Assembly: GCA_003344405.1 (NCBI GenBank) | Contig: NOWV01000002.1 | Location: forward strand, 744,001-808,000 | Length of the DNA stretch: 64,000 nucleotides | Reading direction: 5' to 3' | Origin: Trichoplax sp. H2 | Taxonomy: Eukaryota > Placozoa > Uniplacotomia > Trichoplacea | In this document: positions 41,028 through 52,935 of the stretch, piece by piece | How positions within the stretch are numbered: the first letter of the stretch is position 1 | How the letters are laid out: each line of letters opens with the position of its first letter | Position numbers and translations under genes: made by a program | The notes under the pieces: model-generated | Databases searched by the model: none | What the model saw: the letters and a program-made list of their open reading frames with translations, nothing else | Told to the model about the DNA's origin: nothing

Positions 41028-41636
41028 ATTAGGATAGATTGCAAAGCGCTCAAGAACCTCAGCTTAGAGCTTTAGATGGTTCTTGATCTGTCCCGTCGAA
41101 TTTATAAATTTGGCTGTAAACGTAGTCTTGAGCTGTTGGCATAATCTGCCGGGATTATATCAATACAAGTATCACTTTAAGAAGCAAGGAAAGATTCAGG
41201 TATGTGATCGCATCGATTGCTATAATTTGACAGTTGTGTACTGTAGATAGAGACATGAATGGACCAGTATCGAACGACTAATGTCGACGCGGATAACATA
41301 GTAAACATCATCACTATTTTGAAAGAAGCTGCACTATCTTACTAGTAATACCCTTATTAAAATTCAATAATATGAATAGCTACTGTGTTACAGTTGTAAA
41401 CCTTTTACCTTGATTTCATGAGGAAGATCAGCTTAGAATGTAGGCTAAGTGATGGAAAGTATGTGTAGCCTGAACGATACTGTCAATCTAAATATAATCT
41501 TAATTGACTACTGCGCCAAAAAACGTATTGAAAGAATGAATGTTGTGATGACAGTACAGTATTTGCAAATGAAGCATCTTCCTGATGCCATAGCGAGTAA
41601 AGTTATCCAGTAAAAGCGATAGACAATAATTAGTAA

Positions 41637-41664
41637 TACTGTACAGTGTACATGTACTGTACTA
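41637..41664. repeat. ACTGT/ACAGT palindrome
   Basis: TACTGTACAG and GTACTGTACTA flank GTGTACAT, making an imperfect palindrome of the same family as 41,005 and 51,481. Confidence 0.65.
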
Positions 41665-42734
41665 TAATTTCTATCTCTATTCTCCAACAGGATAGACATA
41701 CTTAACTTTCTCTGCTTGGTTAGGCAGTTACATACTGTAATATGTACTCGTATAATCTAATCTAATTGATATATCATACTGTTAATATAATCAATTGTTT
41801 TTCTTAACAGTACTCTATTTTAGTGATGATTGATTGTAAACTTGTAATCATGGAGTACGTGATAATAGTGATCGATCTATGCAGTATACTTTTCGTTAAA
41901 ATGTTAACAAATATCACAGTAATTCTACTTACTGTACCTATCTAAATGGGAAATCAAAGTTAAACCATCGTTACTGCATGAGAATTGTACTGTAGTAACT
42001 GACTTGTAATGACCGCAAACTCGTATGTCAACATCAAATGTCTACGTACGTTGGCCATCTTAGTAGAGATGCGATCATGCATCATTTTAATCTGCTACTT
42101 TTCTAGATTAAGAACCTTATCTAATCAATCTCCTATCTCCAATTGCTTTCATGATAGAGTAATACAGAATGGCATGAATAGACTGCGCGTATCACTGCAA
42201 TGATCGTTCATTAATCTTATTATTATCATATGAAAAAATTAAACTGAAATCGACCTTTCAAATGTCCCGCCATCTAATTTAAACTCAGCTACGAATGACT
42301 GCATGCCGAGTATAAATAAGTCCACTCACTATAAATAAATAGATTATTTTTATCATTTCAATACTGTGCTGTAATGGACAGTACCGCATATTTTAGTTCT
42401 AGGTCAATGACAGTAAAACAATTTGAATAACACTAATGGCGTAACGTGAACCGAGCAAATACTGAACTATCCAAACTATAAATATTAACGTATATTCAAC
42501 TTGAAGCCTATGTTAACCTCAAATCATAGCTAAAAGACCGGGCACAAAATTTTTTTGTCTGTGCTTTACTTTTCGCTGCGTAAGTTTTTACGACGTTACA
42601 GTTATTCTAGCAATTACCGTTAGAGCCTACAGTAACGGCAAAATTGTTAGGATTTACTACGATTCTGCGTTTACATCATCTCTCAATTCGTAACAAATAC
42701 AATACTATAAATGACAAATCCTTCCATCAGCATT

Positions 42735-42766
42735 AGCGGATATCAGTTCTAACCGGAACATCCGCT
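42735..42766. repeat. Hairpin AGCGGAT / ATCCGCT
   Basis: Seven-base arms enclose an inner GTTC/GAAC stem. It lies about 460 bp upstream of the centrobin ATG in otherwise featureless DNA. It could be a factor-binding dyad or chance. Confidence 0.4.
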
Positions 42767-43229
42767 CGCCATTCTGATATAAATATTATATGCGGTTATA
42801 ACTTTCTAGGGTAGGACATTCATTTTGTTAGCTAAAATCTTACTTAAAGCTGAAAGAATGCTAAAGGTTTGGATTACACCATTTGAAGATAATAAAAGTG
42901 AAATTCAGACACAGAAGTTTACTCAAAATAGCACTTTAACGTTTTTGCCTTTGTCATATTCCATCCAGCCTTCATGTTGTTCTATATTGTTCTTCTTAAT
43001 TACAACAACGTTGTTAGCTATAACTACTTACTTTTAGATTAATTGATTAAAATAATTAACCTCATTACGTTGATAAGCTCGCATGGTCGTATGGCATGGT
43101 CGAAATACTTTTTAACTGGTTAAATTTTTAAACTATTTCAGGTCCCATCAACTGTCTTTTGGTTATAATAAATTCTTTAACAGTAAGTTCAAAGTGACAG
43201 CATCATCGTATTAATCATTTGACGTTAAG

Positions 43230-46200
43230 ATGGCTTCGCACAGTGAACAGCATAATAAGTCGCTTGGTGACTACTTAAAAGAAGTATCTGATGGCTTGAT
43301 GACGCTTTATAACCAGAACGATGGCTCAAACCGTAATGAAGGTGATCCAACTGAGGAAATTCCACATATTGGGAATGCAAAATCCGCTTATACATCTGAT
43401 CAAACGACACAGAATAAGTCTCTTTCGCAAATTGCTGCAAACGTTTTAAGTACAGAAGAATATCAACAGCATCGTGATATTAATTTACCACAAGAAGGTA
43501 CAGACTTAACTGCCGTTGAAGCTCATGGCAATGATGGTGGTCAAGATAACGATACAAACATTCAACAAGAGCTTTACGATAACGTGGCTACATCAGGCCA
43601 TTTACTTAGTGCATCTGGTCAGGCAATGAAAGACAGCAATAGGGAAAATGAGATTTCAGACAATCATTCGGTATGATGTATACTTTCTGTAACATATTAT
43701 ATTGATAAGAATGACCTAGACAAAGAATAATAAATCTTTCTGATATTACAGAGTCAACTAGATTAACATTAGATTATCATTTGAAGGCTCCACTTTAGGA
43801 TTACTAATTAGCATTTTGCATTTTTAAATCATTGAGTATGATTTCCTTTTTTACTAAAAGTATTCTTATGTTTACCATTATTCTATCAACCAACGAACGT
43901 TACTATTTCCTGTTAGGGTAACATTTCTGGAGATGTTGCACACTTGGAAGATGTCCGCTATCAGCTGCAAAATGCTATGAAATCTGCTGAGCCCAGTAAC
44001 AGATTATTGGGGCTCGCTACGGAAAAGTTCACTGCTTCCGGAGATAACCAATTAGATGCACTACTAAACCGTGTAGGGGGTGATGGTAGAAGCATAGAAG
44101 ATGCTCAGTTTTCGATTGATCGACATGATTGGTAATTAACATTAATATGGTTGGCAAATTTAGACTGTACTGAATTAAATATTTATCGGACATTCGAATA
44201 TTCACTACATTTAATCGCAAGAATTAGCTAGTTATCATCCGTTTAGCTTTTACCGTAGTTTATATTCCTTTTTCTAAATCTATTAGTGGACTACATTTGA
44301 TTTATTTAATTTTATTAATCTCTCCTCTTTCAGGTTAAGTTCCATTGGTCTTGATTCACAGGTTCTTCATGCATCAAATGGTAATTCGAGTGAAATATTT
44401 ACGTTAAAACAGCAGTTAGAAAGCGAAGTCTATCGCAGAAAGGCAAGCGAGTATTGATAGATGTAGACTAACAAAGATTTATTTTGTTAGCGCTATTGTA
44501 ATTTTAACATTAAACTATTTTTCATCTTTAGCACTGTGAAAGTCAAATCTATTCACTTAATGCAAAGGTATGAGACTAATTTATTAAAAACATTTGACTT
44601 TGTCCATGTAGTTATAAGTATTCCAATGCTGTAATGACCTTCCATTTAATACTATTGTAGCTGTTGGAAATTCAGCAACAGTTAGCAGTTGCAAGGTCTT
44701 CGGAGCGAAAAAAGGATATGATGATTGAACAACTCGATAAAGTAAGAATACGTATCTTAAATTCTGAGAATTTAGATGCTGGTGATACATTAACGTTCTG
44801 TAACGTCTTTACTTTCTAAATTAAGTTACAATTTAAAAAATAGTCCGTAGGCAGTGTTCTTGAAAAGTGGAAATTGCGTGACGCGGAAAGAACTGAATCA
44901 ATTAAGAGATTAACCAATGAAAGAGATACCATTAGACAAGCGCACCTTCGTCAACAAGAAGTATGATCTAAAATTTTCATACGTATATTATTGTATCAGA
45001 AATCATAATTATGTCTATTCTGTTTATCCTCTATCATCAATTAAAATGTATTCATAGGTTCTCTCAAAGTTTGAGCAGGACATGGCTCAGGCTGTAGAAG
45101 CCTTTTCAAAAGAACAAAAACGAGCGAATCAAGCTGAAAAAGAGAAGCAAATACAAGTATACGCTTTTAATACCTATTCTTTGATTTGAACTCCCTTTCA
45201 CACTATAATTGTTCATTCAGGTTCAGAAGTTATTGCAGGAAAGAGAACATATCAATCAAGAAAAAGAACGTCATCGGATGTTAGAGGTTGAGCGAAATCT
45301 TATCCAACAAAATTTAGAAGCAGTATGCAATGAGAAAAGCGCTTTAGAGAAATTGCTGGAAGAGGTTAGTACGTTCTAATCGACTTGAATTTAAAAGTTT
45401 GTTGTACGCAGTGCTAAAAATCTTTCTGTATCTTAGGAGCGATTATTAAGACAAACTATGCAGCAAGATTGGTCTATTAAGGAGGATAAGTTGAAGGATG
45501 AACAACGTCAAATGTCTAAAGAAGCAAAAGTAGTGAACGAATTAACATATTTTTGACATGGCGTTAATATAGTTTATAAAACTTGTATTTATTACTAATC
45601 TCCTCACTTTAGGGTGAACTTGATAAGTACAAAGCATTATTTAAGGTATCATAATATGCATCGTATTGTTTATAATCTATTATGATCTATGAAATTGCCC
45701 AATTTATATAGTAAACCCTATTTGCAGTTTAAATCTTGCTATAATTTCTTAACGAAGAATTTATTCATATAATTAGGAAGCGGAAGTTTCTATGGAATCT
45801 GCAGATAACGAAATACATAAGTTAAAAAATGAGTTAGATACTTCGAAACGAGCTTATGTGAGTAGATGGGTTAAATATTTTGTATACAGTAGTAACTTTT
45901 ATCGTCTATTACGGTTTTTACTACTGTATGGAAAGATACAAAGTGTTCGTAAGTAATTATTGATTTTCATGCAATTAGGAGAGTTTAAAGGTAGAAATGA
46001 GTCTCATGGAAGCTGAGCATGAAACAAGCCTTAGCAAACAAAGGACAGACATTGTTTCTGAACTTGAACTACAGGTAAAGAAGTATACCGTATAAAGATA
46101 TGATAATGGTGGTACCGATCGACCCTTTAATATGCTTTAAAATGGTTGCTAGTTGTCTACTAAGTTAAAAGAAACTGAAGAAACAGCTGTAAAGAATATT

Positions 46201-49200
46201 TCTCAGCTAAGAGACAATCATAAACAGCAGGTTTTTATTTTAAAAATAATATTATGTTTAATCAACTGTACTTAATATTAATTGGCATTCAAATGTTTAT
46301 TTTTTAGATTGTAACCCTTAAAGACAAACATAAACAGGAAATAGAAGCATTAGCGTCAGAGTATTCGCAGGTTATTAAATGATCTTGACCTTGCTACTGC
46401 TTGTATATATACATTCCACTGCTACCTCTTAGTTATGTATTTACATACCAGGCAGAATACTTTGATTTCTAACAATTTTTTGTACACCTTCAGTGTGTAG
46501 TATAATTAATTAACAAGTAAATTTAATGTATATATACGGTACTAAGATCCTTGTATATATTTTGCATTCAGGAAATGACTTTAAAAGCTAATACTTTGAA
46601 AACAACTATAGATGACTATGAAGGCCGGTATGTATGCTGATATTGCGTAAATATTCGATGCCCACTAGAAATTGCTAATGCGAGAGTTTAATTGTCAAAC
46701 TGCTAGACTACAGTCATTACAGAATCGTTTAACTGAAGAAGAACAGTATCGTAATGAAAGAGAAAGGCAGCGGTAAGTCAAACTTTGTCTTCTAATTAAA
46801 GAAATGCTGCTAATATGAGATCAAATTTTAGGAATGATTTAATGCTTCGTCTTCAAACCTTAATGCAATCTCATTGTAATGAGGCTGTTAAGTTAATTGG
46901 AGATTTATTACCATCATCCATAAAGGTGCTAGCGCTTATTTATTATTTCAAACGATTGCTCACCGCTAAGGTTCCACTAACAAGTTTTATTATTTTTGGA
47001 TACAGCCATTAGTGGTTGATGAAAAGATAACTTCTACCAAGGTAAATTTATTATGTAATGAGAAAATGGAAGCAGATGCTACTATATTACAACATCAACC
47101 TGTAAGCTCGTCCGACGAAAAAACATATGATCCAGTTTCTAATGAGAACCGTAATGTTAACCAAAAAAGTAACGAAGTATCTACTCAGAACGAGGTCCAA
47201 CCCATCAGTGAAAAATTAGATAATCTTGGTATTATGAATGAAAAGAGACCTTTAATAAATCCAGATTTAGGGAATCACCATCAGAATGAAAGTGTTTCCT
47301 CTGATAGCAACACTAATATTATTCGTAGCTATGGTAAGTAAGAGCAGTAACAGGTATCGATACAATACTTGTAGTCGTATGAAAATGTATTAAATTCTCA
47401 ACTAAATGTTATAGTAGTAGTAATCAAGTCAGGCATTGTGAAATACTGTAACATATCAAGAATAACACAATACTGTAAATTCGTTCTAATAAAATCAATG
47501 TCAGAACTTATACATTTATCAGATGTTCTTATCAAATGTTGAGTATTTTATATACCTGCTATTCATTGCATCAATTTTAATTGATCTAGGAAATGATCTC
47601 AGCTCAGGCTCTTATTCTAATAATTATGCAAGTTCCAAGCCAAATTTCACTAATAGCTTCAAGATATCGAATTTTAAAACAGAGAAATTGGCGGATATTA
47701 GTAGATATCTAAATACAATGCCTAGAAATTCACAAGATGTATCTGATCAGATTTCAACGAATGCCAAGCAGAATAATCAAGGAAGAGTCCTGGCAAATAG
47801 TATTAATAGTCGTAACATGACACCAACAAAACAAGCAAATACGGACTTAATTCTAAATATACTGGATACAAATGCAGCTAACGAAAATAACGTTACACGA
47901 TCGAATATTGACATGGTAGTTTAGTTATTATTGAAGAAAGTTGCGATTTCTAAGTTTGTCTTAGTTATTTTACGCAAGATTTTATAACTGAACCGTTTTA
48001 TATTAATATCATAATTTTATGTGATATTGTTAATTTTTCAGAGGCCTATTCAAATTCCCATTGAACCAGGAAATACAGAAAAATCTACAACAAATTTATC
48101 GAATTTGTACACTGCAAATATGTAAATATGACCACGCCTCACACATTACAGTATTTTGGTATAACAACATCTCAACGTTGATACTTACATTCATTTTATT
48201 TTTGATTAACTTTATAAAGAAATGCTGGTCAGATAAATGCCGAAAATATAGACGATTTACGGCAAAATGAACTGCAACACTATGTTGAAATGGTAATCGA
48301 TCTACCAATTAGCTTACTATATTTCTTAATGAATATATATAACGTTAAGATTTTACAATAGTTACTAAAGCATAGAATTGGTTATTTAATCGGTTACAGC
48401 TACTTCAAAAACCACCTGGTCAACCACTAGAGACGGTAATGTCTTAAATGCTTCTAATTATTTATAAAATAAGTTGCTTGCTTGTTTTAATCCTAATTTT
48501 ATAACTATTAAGGATATGTTGACAAACAAAATTGGTGATAGCGATCAAATTGGACTTCCCTCCGGATTGATCGCTATTCCGAAATCTACTGATGGTATTG
48601 ATCGATAAATGTGTCTAATGTTTCTAAGACATTATCTTTACTGATAGATTTTTTGTTAAATTAATAGACTATGTAGCAAATTTAAATGAAAACAAGAATG
48701 AATCATTTCATTCTTCAGCTTTTCAACATGTACCTTCTGGTTATGCCGGATCGATTGCGGCGACGTCACAAGGTATGATGTTGTACTGTGGTATACGGTT
48801 GTACCCAAGGAATCTTGATAGATGGAGTGCTGCCATCTTACCTTTTGATTTTATAATTATGTAGTATCGCCTTTGCTGATTTAACGATTTTTCTTAAATA
48901 CATGCAGCTATGAAAGGACAAAATAGGGCAGTATCAGTACAAGATCAATCCTCAAATATGGAATCTAGCAGTACTGCTATAAACACAGACTCTAAGTACT
49001 TATCAAATCTAGTTAATATTTATCGAAATATGTCTAATAATCCAAACCAGAAGCATCTATCGTTTGACAACGAAGCCAACTCAGTAAATATGCAGCCAAC
49101 GTACTTGAGGTATTGCATTTGGAAGGAGTAGACTTCGTGTAATATCCAGTTAAAATTTTCGTTTTGGATATGCGTTGACTTAATTTTGATCTTGTATTTT

Positions 49201-49777
49201 ATAGCAGTGCATTACTATTGGTTATGTTATTACAATATTTTCTTATTACGGCTAAAATTTTAATTTTAAAGTGAAACTTTGGGGGGTTATGAGCAGCAAG
49301 ATTCCAGCTTGAACTTTCGCACCTTTCAACATCCGAGCAATTTCCAGCCAGATCATCAAATGGAAGAATTGCAGCCACTAAGTGATATATCTATACAATA
49401 TCCGAAAGGAAATGAAAGGAATTATCCTAGGACCCAAGACACTACTTCAAGACACCAACAGGTAACCTAGCTAAGTAGCTATAATGAATTCGGTCATCAA
49501 GTTTCCCTTTTTCTGAGCATTATTTTGTAAACTGCTTTATTTGAAAAAGCCGTCTGATAACATTAAGGCAGCGGTTGGATTTAATCCGATTTCGCCACCT
49601 GAGCGAAAGCGGCCATATAAGCAACATCAAAGTAAGCAAGCTAATACAAGTGGGCGAGAGACTAATATTGTTCACACACGGTCGTCTGCGTCTAAAGTGA
49701 GTCAACGCTCCATAAAAACGGATAAAAAAGCTTCTGGTGTGGCGAGCCGATCAAATAAAAGTACAGCATGGCGTTGA
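43230..49777 (+). CDS. CNTROB: Centrobin (daughter-centriole coiled-coil protein)
   Basis: Centrobin marks daughter centrioles and supports centriole elongation and ciliogenesis through tubulin binding. Twenty-seven exons splice to about 1183 aa (human about 900): 43230-43670, 43917-44131, 44334-44442, 44532-44567, 44661-44741, 44844-44960, 45058-45156, 45221-45364, 45437-45529, 45613-45645, 45777-45857, 45979-46074, 46153-46230, 46308-46370, 46572-46627, 46707-46772, 46832-46925, 47006-47333, 47590-47915, 48042-48121, 48220-48292, 48400-48435, 48513-48594, 48668-48772, 48908-49109, 49272-49461, 49550-49777. Matches to vertebrate centrobin are VRYQLQNAMKS, RRKHCESQIYSL, EIQQQLAVA, ERKKDMMIEQLDK (about 282-294), DAERTE, LQTLMQSHCNEAVKLIGDLL (about 613-632) and a C-terminus ending AWR (vertebrate VWR). 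Residues about 235-640 are coiled coil. The rest is Ser/Asn/Gln-rich and probably disordered, and accounts for the extra length. Junctions after exon 17 rest mainly on frame and splice signals. Confidence 0.88.
44443..44531 (+). other. CNTROB: Non-canonical GC-AG intron of centrobin
   Basis: The donor is AAG|GCAAGC. It joins RRK directly to HCESQIYSL, reproducing the RRKHCE order of vertebrate centrobin. The GT alternative a few bases downstream (GCGA|GTATTG) leaves the next exon out of its conserved frame. The acceptor is CTTTAG. All other introns assigned in this window use GT-AG. Confidence 0.8.
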
Positions 49778-51085
49778 ATAGCTAATATAACAGTTGACAA
49801 GTACAATTTGTGTACCCAATATTTAATAATTTATAGTACAGCATTTTTATCCAACGTCAGTAATAGCAGGTTATTAGCAAAATTTTTAAAACGTTTCATT
49901 GTCGATAACCAAGATTAATGTATGTCGTAGAAAAATAGCAAATAATGAAGTTCTAGTGTAGAGTTTAAAGGGAAATTGAGATTTGATGTTGTAGTCATAA
50001 AGCGGCAACTGTATACTGAACGATAACTTTAGCTATTTATTACCGGTATAAGAATGCCTTCATAATGTAGAGTAACTTATTCGGATATAATCATTTTATC
50101 ATTTTAAGCCATGCTGGCTATATCATAGAATATAAACCACCTTATTTGACATTAGTTAAGTATTATATTGTAATATATTTATTCATCGCTCAATGTTTAA
50201 TCGATTTCATTCCTTGTTATGGCATTGTACATACAGTATATGAGTACGTTTGTATTTTTCTATATGCTACTGTACTCTAAATCATGTATACTTGCTTGTG
50301 CCTTGATTGATGTTAGTTTTTTGCAGTTTTATCATTTCTTATAATAGCTTTTCTCTTATTCCTGTGCGATACCATAGGTTATAAAATTAAGGTTCTATTT
50401 GACGAGTTGATGTACGCGTAATAATGCAGTAATCATTGTACAGATTTAAATTTTCTTTAATTTGCCTGTCAGACTATTACTGTATCGATACCTTAGTGGA
50501 TTTGTAAATGACAATGAGTATATGTTGTATAATTGACACATATGTGACAATGGTTCCTATTAACAGTTTCGATTAATTTCTTGATGTAAATTTTAAGAGA
50601 TAAATACTGTATTCTCCTTTTTAAACATTAAAAATATACATGTACTCGTATGTTTCGACATAGCATCGTACAACTTTGGGATCGGGTATTTCTTAACTGA
50701 TTGAGTAATAATTCATTTCATGTATGCTATTGTCGTTTACAATAGCTATCACTGCAATTACACCTAAATAGTGATATCGTCTACTTAATTTTATCTATCT
50801 CTTAAACTAATGGATCCTATTTGGACAATTTTATACCATTTTATATTGGTTTTTAATAGATTGAGGTCATGAATGAATCAGTGTAGTTGAGGGTTTCTAC
50901 AGCAGAAGGTCTATCTGCTCGTAAAGTTATAGTAGGTGTTTCTATGTGTCTACTATGCATATGCATATTATGATTGCAACTTTTTTAAGGCTTATTTAGT
51001 ATAATCCAGTAATAAACAGAATTTTGTCGTACTCACAGTACGATATCAATACCAGTGTATAATTCTATTTTATTAATTAATTATA
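49778..51085. other. Intergenic region downstream of centrobin
   Basis: AT-rich sequence without a recognisable gene or RNA. A small palindrome TATGCATATGCATA lies near 50,957. No strong AATAAA follows the centrobin stop within 150 bp; only weaker variants are present. Confidence 0.55.
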
Positions 51086-51117
51086 CTAGTCGAATACCCG
51101 TTCAAATGAACGGGTAT
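51086..51117 (-). mobile_element. Helitron-like 3' terminus, copy 2
   Basis: This is the same structure as at 31,059 but with a longer perfect hairpin: 11-bp arms ATACCCGTTCA/TGAACGGGTAT (51,094-51,117), then TCGA and CTAG, then T on the minus strand. The two copies share the hairpin core, the CTAG end and an ACTAGT context, while flanking DNA differs. That is expected for independent insertions of one family. The 5' end of the element, at higher coordinates, is not recognised. Confidence 0.45.
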
Positions 51118-51296
51118 GCATACTACGCAACACATTCCACTGAACAAAATTTAAAGCTAAAGCCAGCTAGGTTATCAGACTATGTATGAATCCCTTCTTA
51201 GTGTAAGATAGCTAGCTTACAATTTAACGGTGCAGTGTTTCGCGAATAACTTGCCATATTGTCAATTTTGGGGGAGTTTTTACTTGTGCATATCTA

Positions 51297-51664
51297 GTAC
51301 TGAACTGTACAGTACTGTACGCCATTATAATAATTTACGAAATAAGTGTTGATTTATGTAAGGTACTATAGAGTACAGTACTTAACCAAGGACTACCAGA
51401 AGAGAGAATTGATATTAAATACTGCATAAATGTCAGTACTGTAGTCCGTCTGAGTACTCAGTTCGCATGTGTTTATCATCCAGTACTATACAGTACAGTA
51501 CGCACTGTACTGTACAGTACGTACATACTACTGTACTGTACAGTACAGTACTGTAGTCCTTGAGTGTACTGTACTGTACTGTACTGTACACCGTACAGTA
51601 CATTGTACTCAAAATGACATGTCATAGTGTACAACTGTACTGTACAGTACTGCACCTCAAGGAG
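51297..51664. repeat. Dense ACTGT/ACAGT palindrome cluster with fold-back
   Basis: Units occur at 51,297-51,320, 51,363-51,382 and almost continuously at 51,481-51,652. The segment 51,557-51,663 is a fold-back: perfect outer arms TCCTTGAG and CTCAAGGA enclose oppositely oriented TACTG and CAGTA arrays. Several pieces are perfect palindromes (GTACTGTACAGTAC), so the DNA could form hairpins or cruciforms. Its frames rich in Y, T, V and Q are translations of the repeat and not genes. It lies about 460 bp upstream of the DHRS4-like start. Confidence 0.85.
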
Positions 51665-52053
51665 TTTCCGAGTCATTCAGTTGTACCGCGTGCATTTCCA
51701 GCTAACACCTTGCCAAAGGTTACGAACCAAGTTCACCACCTTTGACATTTGACATTCTCCGTTAATTTCTATCATATTAATAGAACTGTATTATTATTTA
51801 CTTAATTTATGCCCGTGCATGTTGATAGACTAGTACTGATACTGCTCAGAAATAATAGTCATGCTTTCGAGGAACAATATTCTACAGGATCTTACTATAA
51901 CAATTCTAAACGTTTAAACTACGGCTCGATGAGGATAGGCTGACTAAGTGGCTACAAGCCCAGGACCACGCCTAGTACAGTCTCTGTTCGTGTGTAGTAC
52001 TGGCTCGATCAGTTTCAAGATAATATACAGTATATATAATTAATAAATACACT
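51665..52053. other. Upstream region of the DHRS4-like gene
   Basis: Non-coding spacer between the fold-back cluster and the TATA-like site. No gene is visible. Confidence 0.5.
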
Positions 52054-52060
52054 TATAAAA
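52054..52060 (+). promoter_or_regulatory. TATA-box-like site of the DHRS4-like gene
   Basis: TATAAAA ends about 60 bp before the ATG, a plausible distance for a short 5' UTR of about 35 nt. In DNA this AT-rich the motif alone is weak evidence. A CAG just before 52,094 could instead be the acceptor of a 5' UTR intron. Confidence 0.35.
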
Positions 52061-52121
52061 TAGAATCTCTGAAATTCATCGGTTGACTTACAGGTTTGAA
52101 AAAAAGTAAAAGAATAGTGAA

Positions 52122-52886
52122 ATGGCTTTAAGAAAACGATTCGAGAATAAAGTAGTAGTTATTACTGGATCGACTGAAGGGATTGGTTTTGCTACGGCTC
52201 AAAGGATAGCTGCAGAAGGTGGCAGCGTATCCGTTAGCAGTCGACATCAGGAGAAGGTAGATAAAGCAATTCAACTATTACGAGATCAAGGCTACACCAA
52301 TACCCTGGGCAGAGTTTGCGATGTTAGTAAGGAAGACGATATTAAAGATCTTATTCAAGCAACCGTTGATAAATTTGGCGCTATTGATGTACTCGTATGC
52401 AACGCTGCAGTTGCTTTTGGCGGACCAGTCATCAAAACATCCAGTTCAGTATGGGATAAGACATTCTCAGTTAATCTTAAATCTGCTTTTACGCTTACCA
52501 AGGAGGTTTTGCCTTACTTGAAACAACGCGACGGTAGCAATATTGTATTGATATCGTCTATCTTAGGTCATAGCCCTATGCCAGTGACTGGAGTTTATAG
52601 TGTATCTAAAACGGCAATGTTTGGATTAATGTTGGCACTGACCAAAGAATTAGGCAGATATAAAATTAGAGTGAATGCTATTGCACCTGGTGTCATTGCT
52701 ACCAAAATGAGTCTAGGCCTACGTCAAGGAAGTAACGAAGATTGGGTCATGCGGGAAACGCCTTTAAGGCGATATGGTCAACCTGAAGAAATTGCCTCTG
52801 CTGTAGCTTATGTTTCATCTGATGAGGCTGCTTATGTAAATGGCAGTACAATTGTAGTTGGTGGAGGTTTAGGAAGTCGATTATAA
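52122..52886 (+). CDS. DHRS4: DHRS4-like NADP(H)-dependent short-chain dehydrogenase/reductase
   Basis: A complete 254-aa classical SDR in one exon. DHRS4 enzymes reduce retinal and other carbonyl compounds with NADPH, mainly in peroxisomes. Visible motifs are the cofactor loop TGSTEGIG (15-22), SSR at 39-41 (typical of NADPH binding), NAA (94-96), Asn118, catalytic Ser146, Tyr159-x3-Lys163 and the PG motif at 189-190. The chain ends GGGLGSRL, and the C-terminal SRL is a peroxisomal targeting signal identical to that of vertebrate DHRS4. The ATG has an A at -3, and the frame opens just before the Rossmann fold, without the longer N-terminus of human DHRS4. It is intronless while its neighbours have 13-27 introns. 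A closely related DHRS2-type function cannot be excluded. Confidence 0.92.
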   Translation: MALRKRFENKVVVITGSTEGIGFATAQRIAAEGGSVSVSSRHQEKVDKAIQLLRDQGYTNTLGRVCDVSKEDDIKDLIQATVDKFGAIDVLVCNAAVAFGGPVIKTSSSVWDKTFSVNLKSAFTLTKEVLPYLKQRDGSNIVLISSILGHSPMPVTGVYSVSKTAMFGLMLALTKELGRYKIRVNAIAPGVIATKMSLGLRQGSNEDWVMRETPLRRYGQPEEIASAVAYVSSDEAAYVNGSTIVVGGGLGSRL

Positions 52887-52935
52887 CTTTATACGCTAAA
52901 CGATCATTATGATACGGTACAAAAATCACTAACTA

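Larger units (their letters stand above)
40007..43229. other. Head-to-head spacer between CCDC39 and centrobin
   Basis: This 3.2-kb spacer should hold both promoters. It contains an X-box-like site (40,397), a pair of 34-bp direct repeats (40,487-40,626), ACTGT-type palindromes, a short GC-rich patch near 40,900-40,970 and a hairpin at 42,735. A CAG acceptor-like site near 43,141 could end a 5' UTR intron of centrobin. I see no coding exon. Confidence 0.6.

Noticed and set aside
41061-41096. Inverted repeat CAAGAACC/GGTTCTTG and a loosely similar stretch near 60.85 kb
   Set aside because: The loop is long and the similarity between the two sites is too weak by eye to claim a repeat family.
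42825-43037. 70-codon frame upstream of centrobin
   Set aside because: No family resemblance, and it does not join the centrobin frame. It was treated as non-coding.
46634-46670. A 37-nt intron in centrobin (CGGTAT|GTATGC to CACTAG)
   Set aside because: It keeps frame but is shorter than spliceosomal introns normally are. The alternative CG|GTATGT to CTGCTAG|A has a TGCTAAT branch-like site and gives the same 39-residue spacing as vertebrate centrobin.
47523-47589. Hydrophobic frame start that looks like a signal anchor before centrobin exon 19
   Set aside because: It is the end of an intron. The exon begins after CTAG at 47,590 in the phase set by exon 18.
51476-51745. Frames rich in V, L, Y, C and T around 51.5 kb, and similar frames at 59.2-60.1 kb
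   Set aside because: They are direct translations of the ACTGT/ACAGT repeat in both strands.
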